Positions 40,301 through 48,640 of a DNA stretch of 64,000 nt are shown here, piece after piece. Origin of the DNA: Liolophura sinensis (Eukaryota > Mollusca > Polyplacophora > Chitonida > Chitonidae); contig NC_088301.1 of the NCBI RefSeq assembly GCF_032854445.1, positions 24,598,402-24,662,401 on the forward strand, in the 5' to 3' direction. Numbering within the stretch: position 1 is the stretch's first letter; the number at the start of each line of letters is the position of its first letter. The translations under genes and the position numbers were made by a program. The notes under the pieces were generated by a model. It had not been told where the DNA came from. It saw nothing but the letters and a program-made list of their open reading frames with translations, and ran no database searches.

Positions 40301-41582
40301 ATGACCAAAAGGTGCATCTATGAGTTACAATGACCATTTCTGCAAAAATTTTCAAAATTTCATTATGATAGACACTGGCAGCAGACAGTGATATTGAAAA
40401 TGGTGCAACCATTTTGAAAATGTGTCTACATGATGTCTTAAATCACTGCACGTATTTCTGCCTACATAGGTATACACCAATAAGGCTGAGTAGCCCTTAC
40501 TGTATTCATTTTCCTGATGATGGCACAACATGAAATTTACTGACTTTGGCTATGACTCCAGCACACGATACAGCGTTTGGTGCCTTCCCAAAACGCTGGG
40601 TATTTTCCTATCCATACTTTGAACCCCTATAGCTTCCTTCCTGACATTTTCTCAGTCATCAATCTGAGGGGATTGCACAGGCAACAATGTTTCAATTTGC
40701 CTTCTCTGTGCCTTACCGACTATTCTCCACGATTGAAACTTTTTGCAATGCCGATGGTTGTTCTTCACAGATCAAAATTTTCCGTTCTACATGACAAACA
40801 AAAATCCACATCATAGAGGATAGTCCACAGGCCAGCCCGGTCATGCGCACAAACGCTGGCAATGGTGAACATGGCTTTTTTCTTCAAGCATGGCTTCAAA
40901 CATGGCTTCAAAGTTTTTCCTGGGTCATGGACTGGAAAAGCCTGATATGATCGTAATCGCAGGCATTAAAAGTGCGATCCCCTCAGACGAGGATTGCTGA
41001 CTGAGAAAATGTCAGGTAAGAAACACTACAGAGGTCCTAAGTATGGATAAGAAAATACCCATGTAACCCCCAGCTTCAGACCCGTCTTACAGAATTCCCT
41101 ACTCGAGACCCCAACGACGCTAGGCCAGTATTAGAAAACCTGGAATCTTTTCGTTAGTCAATGCATGAGCACCTTCCAACATATTCATTATGAAATTTCA
41201 AAAGCTGATTCTACAATGAACTGGCATCACTTTACCACGTGACAGCAAACTCAACTACAAAATTCCCCTGACACCTACCATGAATGACGGCATTTAACGA
41301 AGGAAAGCACTTTCACTGACTGAGTTCATCTCGAATGACTAGAACAACAACAACAACGACATGCAGCCAGCATGGCCGACATATGGAAGGCCCACATGGC
41401 GTATATTCGGGGAGAAGTTTCGCACACACTCTGTGATAGGCTCACTCACACTTAACAGAAGTGCTTCACCAGAAAACTTCCCGGCACATTACCTCTTTGA
41501 CAGAAAGAAATTCCAAGAGAGGAAAGACCAAATGTCTGTCCAAATACTGGCCCATCTTCGAGGTCAAGTCGAACTCCGCCAT
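28318..41582 (-). CDS. EIF3E: Eukaryotic translation initiation factor 3 subunit E (eIF3e/INT6), 13 exons
   Basis: This gene encodes eIF3e, a PCI-domain scaffold subunit of the eIF3 complex, which recruits mRNA and eIF4G to the 40S ribosome in the cytoplasm. I recognise it from near-identity to vertebrate eIF3e, for example [12 protein letters not shown] (exon 2), [18 protein letters not shown] (exon 5), [20 protein letters not shown] (exon 7) and [18 protein letters not shown] (exon 10). All 13 exons have AG/GT borders and consistent phases, and the corrected product is about 434 residues (445 in human). The start is MAEFDLTS at 41582. The C-terminus WGAQD is shorter than the vertebrate WATQDSGFY. 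The PCI domain falls roughly in residues 210-390. Exons 8, 9 and 11 each lack one base of a GG pair and exon 12 has one extra T, so the frame breaks four times; homopolymer consensus errors are likelier than decay because splice sites and protein conservation are intact. It is head-to-head with RNF146. Confidence 0.96.
28388..28731. repeat. 172-bp tandem duplication in EIF3E intron 12
   Basis: The two copies start at GTTCAATGGCACACTC (28388 and 28560) and differ by a few substitutions and 1-2-bp indels. Confidence 0.92.
29375..29492 (-). CDS. EIF3E: EIF3E exon 12 (one base long)
   Basis: The exon encodes [10 protein letters not shown], then [20 protein letters not shown] and AVNIEKKLG. It is 118 bp where 117 fit; the plus-strand AAAA run at 29461-29464 is one too long. 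Its acceptor and first 30 coding bases are repeated in the intron just upstream (29493-29700). Confidence 0.9.
29464..29700. repeat. ~66-bp tandem copies of the EIF3E exon 12 acceptor
   Basis: Four copies occur at periods of 63-67 bp. The second copy keeps a full acceptor (TTTTTCCAG|GG) and 30 coding bases that still read [10 protein letters not shown]; copies three and four are more diverged. Confidence 0.93.
29992..30093 (-). CDS. EIF3E: EIF3E exon 11 (one base short)
   Basis: The exon encodes [12 protein letters not shown] and then, shifted by one, [19 protein letters not shown]. It is 102 bp where 103 are needed; a G is missing near 30057 (GACGAGCTG for GACGAGGCTG). This is the winged-helix part of the PCI domain. 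Confidence 0.9.
30439..30548 (-). CDS. EIF3E: EIF3E exon 10
   Basis: The 110-bp exon encodes [20 protein letters not shown] through [10 protein letters not shown], part of the PCI domain. It ends in phase 2 with donor CAA|GTACGT, and its frame is intact. Confidence 0.95.
30935..31280. repeat. 63-bp minisatellite in EIF3E intron 9
   Basis: About five and a half copies contain AAAGCAATGATATGAACTGC and ATAATGGTAGAGAACCATCT; one copy is truncated. The array stops ~30 bp short of the exon 9 donor and does not include it. Confidence 0.94.
31307..31407 (-). CDS. EIF3E: EIF3E exon 9 (one base short)
   Basis: The exon encodes [23 protein letters not shown] and then [11 protein letters not shown] in a shifted frame. 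It is 101 bp where 102 are expected; a G is missing near 31338 (GATGAGCT for GATGGAGCT). The donor is ACG|GTATGA. Confidence 0.9.
31886..32005 (-). CDS. EIF3E: EIF3E exon 8 (one base short)
   Basis: The exon encodes [19 protein letters not shown] and then, one frame over, [20 protein letters not shown]. It is 120 bp where 121 are needed; a G is missing near 31948 (GCGTC for expected GCGGTC). The acceptor is CTAG|GTACC and the donor CAG|GTAAGC. Confidence 0.9.
32868..33030. repeat. 32-bp minisatellite in EIF3E intron 7
   Basis: Five copies of AGTGAAATAAACACGGTCAC plus CTCTTCAAGAGA are present. The last runs into a SINE family B tail. Confidence 0.93.
33031..33080 (-). mobile_element. SINE family B, tail fragment
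   Basis: (GAGT)n followed by GCTTGGGGTTTAACGTCGTA is present in EIF3E intron 7, and nothing else of the element. Confidence 0.85.
33805..34257. repeat. 91-bp minisatellite in EIF3E intron 7, five near-identical copies
   Basis: The unit contains CACACATTTAGACAGTGGG, GTGAACCAGTCAGAGCCTGC and TTGTTTGCATTGCAATTACT. The central copies look identical, which suggests recent expansion. Confidence 0.95.
34681..34882 (-). mobile_element. SINE family A in EIF3E intron 7
   Basis: Tail, core and most of the head are present (TTACGCCGTACTCAAAAAT, GTGGGAGGAAACTGGGCAGA). Confidence 0.92.
35094..35327 (-). mobile_element. SINE family A in EIF3E intron 7, with target-site duplication
   Basis: CAGTCAGATATA flanks the element at 35082-35093 and 35328-35339, a 12-bp target-site duplication typical of LINE-driven retroposition. 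The element has tail, core, a poly-G stretch and head. Confidence 0.93.
35640..35910 (+). promoter_or_regulatory. Possible promoter and first exon nested in EIF3E intron 7
   Basis: A CCAATAAG motif (near 35651) and a sequence containing several CpGs precede ATG GAG TCG CCC ACA GCG at 35868. The eleven codons [11 protein letters not shown] end at a GAG|GTACAT donor-like site. Further exons on the plus strand were not found. Confidence 0.3.
35945..36045 (-). mobile_element. SINE family A, degraded
   Basis: Traces remain of the tail and core (TTTTCACTTACACGATAGCA, TATGGCTGGAGGAAACTGG). Confidence 0.6.
36139..36263 (-). CDS. EIF3E: EIF3E exon 7
   Basis: The 125-bp exon encodes [18 protein letters not shown] through DMFLYQSQ and ends in phase 2 (CA|GTAAGT). 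It is one of the most conserved parts of the protein. Confidence 0.95.
36944..37052 (-). mobile_element. SINE family A, 3' half
   Basis: The copy contains TTTATTTGATAGGTATTTTA, ATTATGGTGGGAGGAAACCA and GAGCCCGGGGGGAAA. It sits in EIF3E intron 6. Confidence 0.88.
37138..37263 (-). CDS. EIF3E: EIF3E exon 6
   Basis: This exon of 42 codons encodes [20 protein letters not shown] and ends IIDSN. It is phase 0 at both ends, with acceptor TTTTTTCAG and donor AAT|GTGAGT. Confidence 0.95.
37525..37632 (-). mobile_element. SINE family A, degraded
   Basis: The core is diverged (CAATATGGTAGATGGAAACC, CACACCCCGGGGGAAA). It sits in EIF3E intron 5. Confidence 0.65.
37690..38025. repeat. ~108-114-bp tandem repeat in EIF3E intron 5, three copies
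   Basis: Each copy has TGTAACTTAACAAGGGTACC and ATATATTTATGAATAGGGTG. The last two copies are closest. Confidence 0.9.
38119..38223 (-). CDS. EIF3E: EIF3E exon 5
   Basis: This exon of 35 codons encodes [14 protein letters not shown] followed by the invariant eIF3e stretch [14 protein letters not shown]. It is phase 0 at both ends, with donor CTA|GTGAGT. Confidence 0.95.
38559..38601 (-). CDS. EIF3E: EIF3E exon 4
   Basis: This 43-bp exon encodes [14 protein letters not shown]. The acceptor is GTGACAG|GG and the donor AGA|GTAAGT. It is too short to stand out as an open frame and was placed by homology and phase. Confidence 0.92.
38881..38998 (-). CDS. EIF3E: EIF3E exon 3
   Basis: The 118-bp exon reads [16 protein letters not shown] and ends QIQTTR. 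Its acceptor TTTTCAG|GCTTGAGG and first 14 bases are the first unit of the 45-bp array that continues upstream in intron 2. Confidence 0.95.
38985..39298. repeat. 45-bp minisatellite at the EIF3E exon 3 acceptor
   Basis: Seven 45-bp units lie here, most identical or one base apart, with degenerate copies on to about 39385. The first unit overlaps exon 3. On the minus strand each unit carries TGTTTTCAG|GCTTGAGGAACAA, the true acceptor plus the first exonic bases. Confidence 0.95.
39515..39660. repeat. ~60-bp tandem repeat in EIF3E intron 2
   Basis: Two to three copies share AGTACATTTACAACATGAAA and TTCTTAATCAGGCCTGA. Confidence 0.85.
39715..39832 (-). CDS. EIF3E: EIF3E exon 2
   Basis: The 118-bp exon begins [15 protein letters not shown] and ends DVPA plus one base, with donor GCAA|GTGAGT. 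It covers the conserved N-terminal helical repeats. Confidence 0.95.
40598..41060. repeat. Long imperfect inverted repeat in EIF3E intron 1
   Basis: The arms at 40598-40678 and 40972-41060 match in inverted orientation (GGGTATTTTCCTATCCATAC, CTGACATTTTCTCAGTCA, CTGAGGGGATTGCAC), separated by about 290 bp. The transcript could fold into an 80-bp hairpin, and a foldback transposon is the likely origin. Confidence 0.85.
41493..41582 (-). CDS. EIF3E: EIF3E exon 1
   Basis: This exon holds 30 codons that start MAEFDLTS and end LLEFLSVKE, in phase 0, with donor GAG|GTAATG. It matches the human N-terminus MAEYDLTTR. The start lies in AAAATGGCGGAG, a YY1-like start context. Confidence 0.95.
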
Positions 41583-41957
41583 TTTTCTGGTATGATAATT
41601 CAAAAATGACCAACTTGGTCACAAATCGGTAAACGGAATATATAACACAGAGCGACAGTGTTCACTGTATTCTCTCTACCCTAAATATGATTATATATTT
41701 GAATATATCGTGAGTTTATGAACACAATCATAAAATGTTACAAATAAATAGTATTGTCTGATAAAATATTTTCGCTCAGCAGCTGAAATATCAGGTGCAC
41801 AATTTTAATATAACTCTTCAACATAACAGGAAGTAACAAGGGAATATCACTCCAAAAGTGCATAGTCTGCTTTATTTACTCTTAACTGTTTCATTTTTAA
41901 AAGATTTCGGGGAGGTACACTCTTCAGTTAGATCTGTTGTGAAACAAAATCTGCGCG
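41583..41957. promoter_or_regulatory. Shared bidirectional promoter of EIF3E and RNF146
   Basis: Only 375 bp separate the divergent start codons of EIF3E (minus) and RNF146 (plus), so both 5' UTRs and the core promoters must lie here or overlap. The EIF3E start sits in AAAATGGCGGA, a YY1-like motif. I see no convincing TATA box. That the promoter is shared is inferred from spacing. Confidence 0.7.
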
Positions 41958-42075
41958 ATGGATGTAAGCGATGGAGCAGACGATAGTTCCATGTCTGCTG
42001 AAGGAAATGACACCAGCCCGACCAACATGGCGTCAGAGAAGCTGGAGGCGTCAATTGATGATGACAAGGACAAGG
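41958..42075 (+). CDS. RNF146: RNF146 exon 1
   Basis: The 118-bp coding part runs from MDVSDGADDSSMSAEGN to DDDKDK plus one base, and is acidic and disordered. The donor AAGG|GTAACA leaves phase 1, which matches exon 2. Confidence 0.9.
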
Positions 42076-45000
42076 GTAACACAGAGGGTATGCTTCTGTC
42101 AGAGTGGTCGCACAGATTTGACGGTGGAAGATCAGCTTGGTTTTGCGTAAAGAACAGTAATCATTAATGCACTGTAGCTATCCCAACGATATCTAGGTTG
42201 TGGGTTTCCTCTGGGCTCCACCTGGTTTCCTCTGGGCTCCGCCTGGTTTCCTCCCACCATGAATTATGATATTCATAAGTGAAATATTTTTTTGAGTACA
42301 GCGTAAAACACAGAACGGCTACTTGCTTTGTTGGGGGAATGTAACTCGCTGTATCAAGCAACAAGAAGTGTTGGGAGAGTTACAGGTAGAAACTCCTTCT
42401 TATGTGTCGGATTGACGGTAAACCAGATTTACCGCATCTTCACATGCACATTAATTCTTCCCTAGCATAAATCGATGTCAACTCAGTGGTCTCCATAATG
42501 AACTAACCTGATCTGCCTCTTACCAAACCCAAAAGAATCCATGACAACTGCACAAATTCACAATCACTAATATGTTTTCAGACACTGCACCCTCTGTGGC
42601 CGCTATCTGATTCTGATAGTCGTACATACAAGTCACAATCATTATAGTAACACTAGGCAGGTGTAGGCCTAGTCGTCCATTTGGCTGGTTCACTTCCCCT
42701 GTCGTCCTATGGTGCTAATCACTTCAGTCTTGTTCGTTCTCGAAAGTGATCAGAATGGTGACAAATGGCTTACCGCCACAGTGGGTGTAGTGTCTGAAAA
42801 TGTATTTATTTTGTGAATTTGTGTGGTTGTCATGGATCGTTTTTGGTTCGGCGAAACTCAGAACAGTTTAGTTGATTACGGGGGATCACTGGGTTGACAT
42901 CGATTTGCGCTGGGGAAGATTTAATGCATGTGTGGAGATGCGATAAATGTGGCTTACTGTTGATATGGCACATTAGAAGCTGTTTCTCCCTGTAAGTCTC
43001 CCAACACTTTGTGTTGCTCAATACAGAGAGTTACATTCCCCAACGGCTACTCTCTTTATTGGGATACAGAATCAACACTGCTTGGCGGACGGTGGAGTTG
43101 AATGCAATTGGTCAGGTGAAAAGGAAAAAAGCTCTGTTTCAGTATAGCTTGTACCTTTCAACTAAAGTTGATTCACAGGTCACATGTTGCACTGAAAAAA
43201 TTGCACTTTGTGTCAGAACTGGGCTTAAGCAGTTGACACAACACTATTAAATTTATTGATGTATTTGATCGGTGTTTTATGCCGTACTTAAGAATATTTC
43301 ACTTATACGACAGCGGCAAGCATCATGGTGGGAGGAAACTGGGTACAGACCAGGGGAAAAGCACAACCACCCACAACCATCCACAGGTTGCTGGCAGACC
43401 CTCCTGCATACATCCGGAGGTGGACTTGAACTCACAGTGACCACATTGGTGAGAGGCTCTTGGGCCATTACACTGTGCTAGCTCGCTAACCAATGGAGCC
43501 ACAATACAGCAGTAAAGAGATAGCCTGATAGTTTACTGGCCGTGTGCAAGGGGAGACATTAATTATTGTGTCGATGTACTGTTGGCTTAATATAATGTTA
43601 AGGTGGCCTTAAACCAGCAGAAGGTTTGGCAGGGGTTTGAGCTATCAGAGCGCCTTGTTGTTTTACATCATCTTGTTTGTGAGTCAAAACTGTTGTTCTT
43701 TTTCAGAAGCTGCTGTACCTTGTTTAGAATGCCCAGTGTGTCTACAACCCTGTATCCATCCAGTACAGTTACCCTGCTCTCACATCTTCTGCTTCCTCTG
43801 CGTCAAAGGGGTGGCCAATCGGAGCAAGCGCTGTGCTTTGTGTCGCCAAGAGATACCACTCTCATACTTCCACAATCCAAAACTTGTGAGACAAGAGGAT
43901 TTGTTACAACATGCAGCCTTTGAAGACGGTTACCAGTGGTTTTACGAGGGAAGAAATGGCTGGTGGCAGTATGACTTACGGACGAGCACAGAGCTGGAGG
44001 AAAAGTACAAGCGTGACGAAAAGACATTTGAACTGCTGATTGCTGGCTTTTTGTACGTGATAGATTTGGACAGCATGCTGCAGTACAGGCGGAATGATCC
44101 CACACGAAGGAGGCGCATAAAGAGAGACCTGGAAAACATCCCAGAGAAAAAGGGCGTGGCAGGCTTGAGAACGAAGACTATTGCTCCTTCAGACAGACAG
44201 GGTGCTTACGGTGTAGAGACTTCAGATGCAACTGGTAAGGGTCAGCCAGGGACTGCTGGTGATGGTCGAGGGGACCAAAGTGGTACTTCCACAGGACAAT
44301 CACCAGTCTTGCCACCTGCATCAGTTCCAGCGCCCACAAACAGCCCAGGAGTGTCCATCCAAGGCCTGTCTTCAATGATGGGGGACCTTAACATCAACCA
44401 TGCAGGGGATGATAGGAGCATCTCTCCAGTGCCCAGAAGAGCCCCTAGTGGCACACACTCTGATAATGCTGGCCCTGTCAGGCCTGATAGATGGCCTTCT
44501 AGGTCCAGTGGTCAACCCTCAAGACCTAATGGAAAGATTTCAAGATCTAGCAGCTTACCTGCAAGACCTGATGGACAAACCTCTGGTTCCAATGGCCAGC
44601 CTTCAAGACCTGATGGACAAACCTCTGGTTCCAATGGCCAGCCTTCAAGACCTGATGGACAAACCTCTGGTTCCAATGGCCAGCCTTCAAGACCTGATGG
44701 ACAAACCTCTGGTTCCAATGGCCAGCCTTCAAGACCTGATGGACAAACCTCTGGTTCCAATGGCCAGCCTTCAAGACCTGATGGACATACCTCGGGTTCC
44801 AGTGTCCAGTCTTCAAGACCTGCTGGACAAACCTCTGGTTCCAATGGCCAGCCCTCAAGACCTGCTGGACATACCTCTGGTTCCAATGGCCAGCCTTCAA
44901 GACCTGATAGACATACTGTTAGATCTAATGGTCAACCCGCAATACCCTATGGGCAGTTTTCTGGACCCAATGGACAGCCCTCTGGGCCCAGTGGACAAAT

Positions 45001-45490
45001 TGGCACATCCATTAGTCAACCTGGAGAGCCTGATGGGCATCATTCCATTATTGATGGACAGCCTTTAAGTCTTGATGGACTGTCCCAGTCTGCAAGACAA
45101 ACCTGTCCACACCTTCAACAAAGTGATAGACAATCTCGACCCCAAGAGGTCGCTCCCCTCCCCACCATGCCTGGTCAAGACGCCCCTCCTTTGCCTGCCC
45201 GCTCCCGCAACCAATCTTTTCCTCTGGAAAGTAGGCCTGGACAGAATGGTATGCCATCTCAGAGAAGGCACCAAACGCCCCCCAGACAGGCCAACGAGGG
45301 GTGTGGCGATCCCTGCGGGACTGCTCTCCCACGAGCGAGAAGATCTCAATCCTCGCCACATGTTCGACATTTTCCCCCCACTTCACATGAGGCAGGAGCA
45401 TCATTGTCAGATTCTGCGGTCAGCCAGTCAGACAGGGATCCCAACCCTAGAGAGACAAGGAAGGCCCCCAGTGGCCAGAGAAACAGATAA
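41958..45490 (+). CDS. RNF146: E3 ubiquitin ligase RNF146 (Iduna), 2 coding exons, expanded C-terminal repeat
   Basis: RNF146 binds poly-ADP-ribosylated proteins through its WWE domain and ubiquitinates them, for example axin after tankyrase action in Wnt signalling. Exon 1 (41958-42075) joins exon 2 (43707-45490) at AAGG|GTAAC...TTTTTCAG|AAGC, giving 633 residues against 359 in human. The C3HC4 RING uses C48, C51, C63, H65, C68, C71, C82 and C85. The WWE domain covers about 111-187, with EGRNGWWQYD and LIAGFLYVIDLDSMLQYRRN nearly identical to vertebrates, followed by KKGVAGLR. Residues ~325-445 are about eight copies of SRPDGQTSGSNGQP, encoded by a 42-bp minisatellite, followed by a Pro/Ser-rich tail. 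The frame is intact throughout. The acidic N-terminal 40 residues are not conserved. Confidence 0.96.
42192..42318 (+). mobile_element. SINE family A, 3' half, in the RNF146 intron
   Basis: The segment TTTCCTCTGGGCTCC is repeated three times before CCTCCCACCATGAATTATG and the GTACAGCGTAAAACACAG tail, a small internal triplication. Confidence 0.85.
43246..43506 (-). mobile_element. SINE family A, full length, in the RNF146 intron
   Basis: This is the most complete copy: tail, core, GGTTGCTGGCAGACCCTCC, box B complement GGACTTGAACTCACAGTG and box A end GCTAACCAATGGAGCCAC. It lies ~200 bp upstream of RNF146 exon 2. Confidence 0.95.
43707..45490 (+). CDS. RNF146: RNF146 exon 2
   Basis: This exon holds the RING, the WWE domain, the 14-residue repeats and the tail, ending at TAA 45488-45490. 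The acceptor is GTTCTTTTTCAG|AAGC; the open frame extends upstream of it, but that part is intronic. Confidence 0.95.
44562..44910 (+). repeat. Coding 42-bp minisatellite in RNF146
   Basis: About eight copies of a 42-bp unit lie in frame and encode SRPDGQTSGSNGQP; the central five are almost identical. The unit has no stop in at least four of the six frames, so long spurious open frames overlap it on both strands. Confidence 0.95.
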
Positions 45491-45639
45491 AGTCTCCTTT
45501 GTGGTATCTGCATAAAAAATACAACAGACAACAAAGTCAAAGATCAAGGTCTTTGAAGCACAAACATCAAGTCCCCTCATAACTGTTGTAAGTAGTATTT
45601 ATATCAAAATATTGAGTTAAGAGGGGTCTAGGGGCTTTG

Positions 45640-45776
45640 AGGCCTCTGTGCGCCAGGTTAGCATGCTAGTGCAGGACAATGACTCACGAGCCTCTCACCA
45701 GTGAGTTTGAAACATAAAATACTAATAAAATCTTCTTGAGTACAGAATGCAACAGGAATCAAATAAATAAATAAAG
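45640..45776 (+). mobile_element. SINE family A, internally deleted
   Basis: The head (GGTTAGCATGCTAGTGCAG, CCTCTCACCAGTGAGTTTGA) joins directly to CTTGAGTACAGAATGC and the (AAAT)n tail. It provides AATAAA motifs downstream of RNF146. Confidence 0.8.
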
Positions 45777-45836
45777 TGATGTAAATATGAAATTATTAAT
45801 TTTGAGCTATATTTTCAGATTTTAAGCTAAAATCGC

Positions 45837-45896
45837 CACAATATGGCTCTTACATTCCTGAAGTGGTGTTAAGCCATAATTATCCATTCATTTTAA
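45837..45896 (+). mobile_element. SINE family C, tail fragment
   Basis: Downstream of RNF146 lies GAAGTGGTGTTAAGCCATAA followed by TTATCCATTCATT. Confidence 0.7.
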
Positions 45897-46046
45897 GATC
45901 AGATATTGGAACTTTGGATTTACAGAGCCTTAAACAGTTAGCACTAAGTTTGTGCGAAGCGTAAGATTCTTTCGTGATACTAGGGAATTTCAGTGGAGGT
46001 CCTTTGTTTAAGGTTAGTAAACTGGTTTCAAGGAGAACGCTGTGGA

Positions 46047-46165
46047 CAGTTTATTATTTTATTTATTTGATTGGTGTTATATGCTGTACTCAAGAATATT
46101 TGACTTATACGATGGCGGCCAGCATTATGGTGGGAGGGGAAACCATGCAGAGAAGGGGAGAAACA
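46047..46165 (-). mobile_element. SINE family A, 3' half
   Basis: The copy contains TTATTTGATTGGTGTTATAT, CGATGGCGGCCAGCATTATG and GTGGGAGGGGAAACCATGC. Confidence 0.9.
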
Positions 46166-48002
46166 CACTATATCCATAGGTTAACTTTATGAACGTCACA
46201 TATTTGGGGGATTTTATGTCAGATGAAATCGTCAACATCTGGATTAAGAAAGGTTTAGTAAATGATATGTACATTAATTGACAGCACTCGTAACGAACTG
46301 GTGCCTGTATATTATAGTGACTTTAAAGATGTGTTCATGCCTATTTAATGTACATGTACATGAAATGTTTAACCATGCTTGGTGTAGGTGAAATGTATTT
46401 TTCTTTTGGTTAACAAAAGAACATAGTGCTTCTCGCTTTTCCATCATCCTGTGCAAAATTTATCTGCACAAAACACGAGTGTGCAGCTCCACTGGATGAA
46501 GTTTATATTTTACACGTACATGTTTAGCTTTCTCCTGTCAACTTGATGTATTTTTTGTGAATGACAACCATGTCTTGTTATGAGCTTTTACCACCACACA
46601 GACATATGTTCACACAAAGTTCAGCTGCATTCAGGGAGTTAGGAATCTTATGATAAATCTGCATTTATAAGTTAAGACTTTTTCTGCTAGGCGACACTAA
46701 TTTTATTTCGTGTTTTACGAGTGAGCCAAGACAAAAAAAAATCCCAAAATGGAATAAAAGTCAAACTCTTTTTTTTTTTCTATAGCTTTTTATTTTGTCC
46801 AGTCTTGGTGTTTTTATGATTTTCCTGCTTTTTAATGCTTTCCCATCAACTACTTGCATGTATGTCTTCAGCATGACAGGAAAATTCCATTTTCCACAAA
46901 TTAGATGAGTTTGAAGCTTTATTTTTTGATTTTTTTTTTTTTGTACCCTGCTCTGACATTTATTGTAAGATTTATTTTGTCTGCAAAACAATGAAAACTG
47001 ATGTATTTAGTCAAGAAAGCTGTCTTAAGCTTAGGAAGTTTCCCAGTAAGCTCGTAGTCAGTTTGGTCAGCGTACTACGCTGTTGTGTTTTACATTTTAA
47101 AGGTTGTATATGTGATGGGTTTTTTTGTTTGTTATAAAGAGTATGTTATGATTTTAAAGGTTTATGAAATGTAAAAAAAAATTAATTTGTTTATAAATTA
47201 TATTATGAGTAAATGTTTAAATGTGATGATACAGTGTCAACTAGTCTTAAGTACCGTTATGTAATGTGACGGTAACCTTTATAATATGACGATGATAAAC
47301 TGCTGCCAAGTCTTGTGTGTTATCAAACCTGCAGCAGAACATGTTAAAATGTGGATCTATTCCAGTAGAAGTTGTCTCCCCTGGCCACCAGATAGCACCA
47401 CTGTCAATTATATTCAAAGGATACATGAAACCTTTTGTTTTTATTTCTTAATATGTAGTATATGATGTGGCCTACCATATAAATCTTCAAAAAAGCTTCT
47501 CAGCAGTCATCTTTAAGCGTAAAATGGCTTTAAGCCACAGTTTTTGTAAGGAACCATGGGCCAATCCATGTTGTGCAAGAAGATATGGCTGGAAAATGTA
47601 AAAAAAAAAATTCTCTTTCTTATGGTATATCTTTCATGTTCCTTAAAATCATACTTGTTTTATTTTACCTTTTCATGTATCCTTATAAGGCAGTGATGCA
47701 AATGTGCTGACAGCCGTCCACACCTGTTTTCCATAATACTCTGACAGATGGCAAGGAGTCAGTTTTCACTGGCCTAAGCTACAGTAACTCGCTAGTAGAC
47801 TAACATGTTCGACAGACATGGTTCACATACATATTCCACAAATGTCAAGGTTGTGTCATTCCGACATTGGTGTTGTGTGGAGTCATTTGTCAAGAGGCAC
47901 CCAGGTTGTAAAACTATTAGTTGTTAACTTGACATTACTTGTAAATAAAGTGCTTGAAATAAAACTGATGTACTGTAATTCTCTTAAGACATTCGTTATT
48001 CC

Positions 48003-48052
48003 ACCCCCCCCCCCCCCCCCCACCACCCCCCATCCCCCCCCCCCCCCCCCCA
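48003..48052. repeat. Poly-C tract
   Basis: Two long C runs with a short CACCACC interruption lie here; the length is unlikely to be assembled exactly. Confidence 0.9.
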
Positions 48053-48507
48053 TCACGTTTCTGTCATGGAAAACAGTATTTCCACTTTCTCGGAAGACAT
48101 TTCAGGTACGGGTTTTCATCATGGGGATTGATCGTGTGGTTGGTGTTCAATGCTTTACCCTAGAATGTATTACTTTGGTCATTTTCATGAATGGATGTGA
48201 CTCTATGCTAAAGAATTTTATCATGTTCAAGTCATATTCCTGAACAGAGAAAGTTTCTTGGTACATCATAACAACATAACATTCCAGAAATAAATATTGG
48301 TAGCGTTTATCATAGTTTAGTGGGTGTACATAAAGATTCTCAAAATAGAACACTATATGAACACTAAAATAAAAACCACCACTTGATTGTTATTGGTATT
48401 TTAAAACACAACCTTACAAGCTGATGTTGTTTATTTCATGAAAACATCGGCAAAGAATCTATTGCACAAGATACATAGCTGACAATCACAAAGCTGGTGC
48501 AGAACAG

Positions 48508-48640
48508 ATTTATTTAGCAATTTGATTAGTTTTTCACTGTATGCTCAAAAATGTTTCCCTTACATCATGGCCGTCACTTTCACAGGAGTAGTGCCACAAC
48601 ATAAACCACTGACCTTTGCCAAGTCACAGACAAACTTTCC
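48508..48640 (-). mobile_element. SINE family A, degraded
   Basis: Traces are visible: TTAGCAATTTGATTAG, ACATCATGGCCGTCACTTTC and CAGACAAACTTTCC. Confidence 0.6.

Noticed and set aside
28318-41582. EIF3E as a processed or decayed pseudogene
   Set aside because: Introns and splice sites are intact and protein conservation is very high. The only defects are homopolymer indels, better explained by consensus error.
44400-45068. 222-codon open frame and two minus-strand frames over RNF146
   Set aside because: They are alternative readings of the 42-bp coding repeat; the RNF146 frame continues without a break from the RING/WWE domains and is the real one.
47818-48243. 141-codon open frame
   Set aside because: It runs through a poly-C tract giving a poly-Pro stretch of uncertain length; the flanking peptide has no recognisable features.
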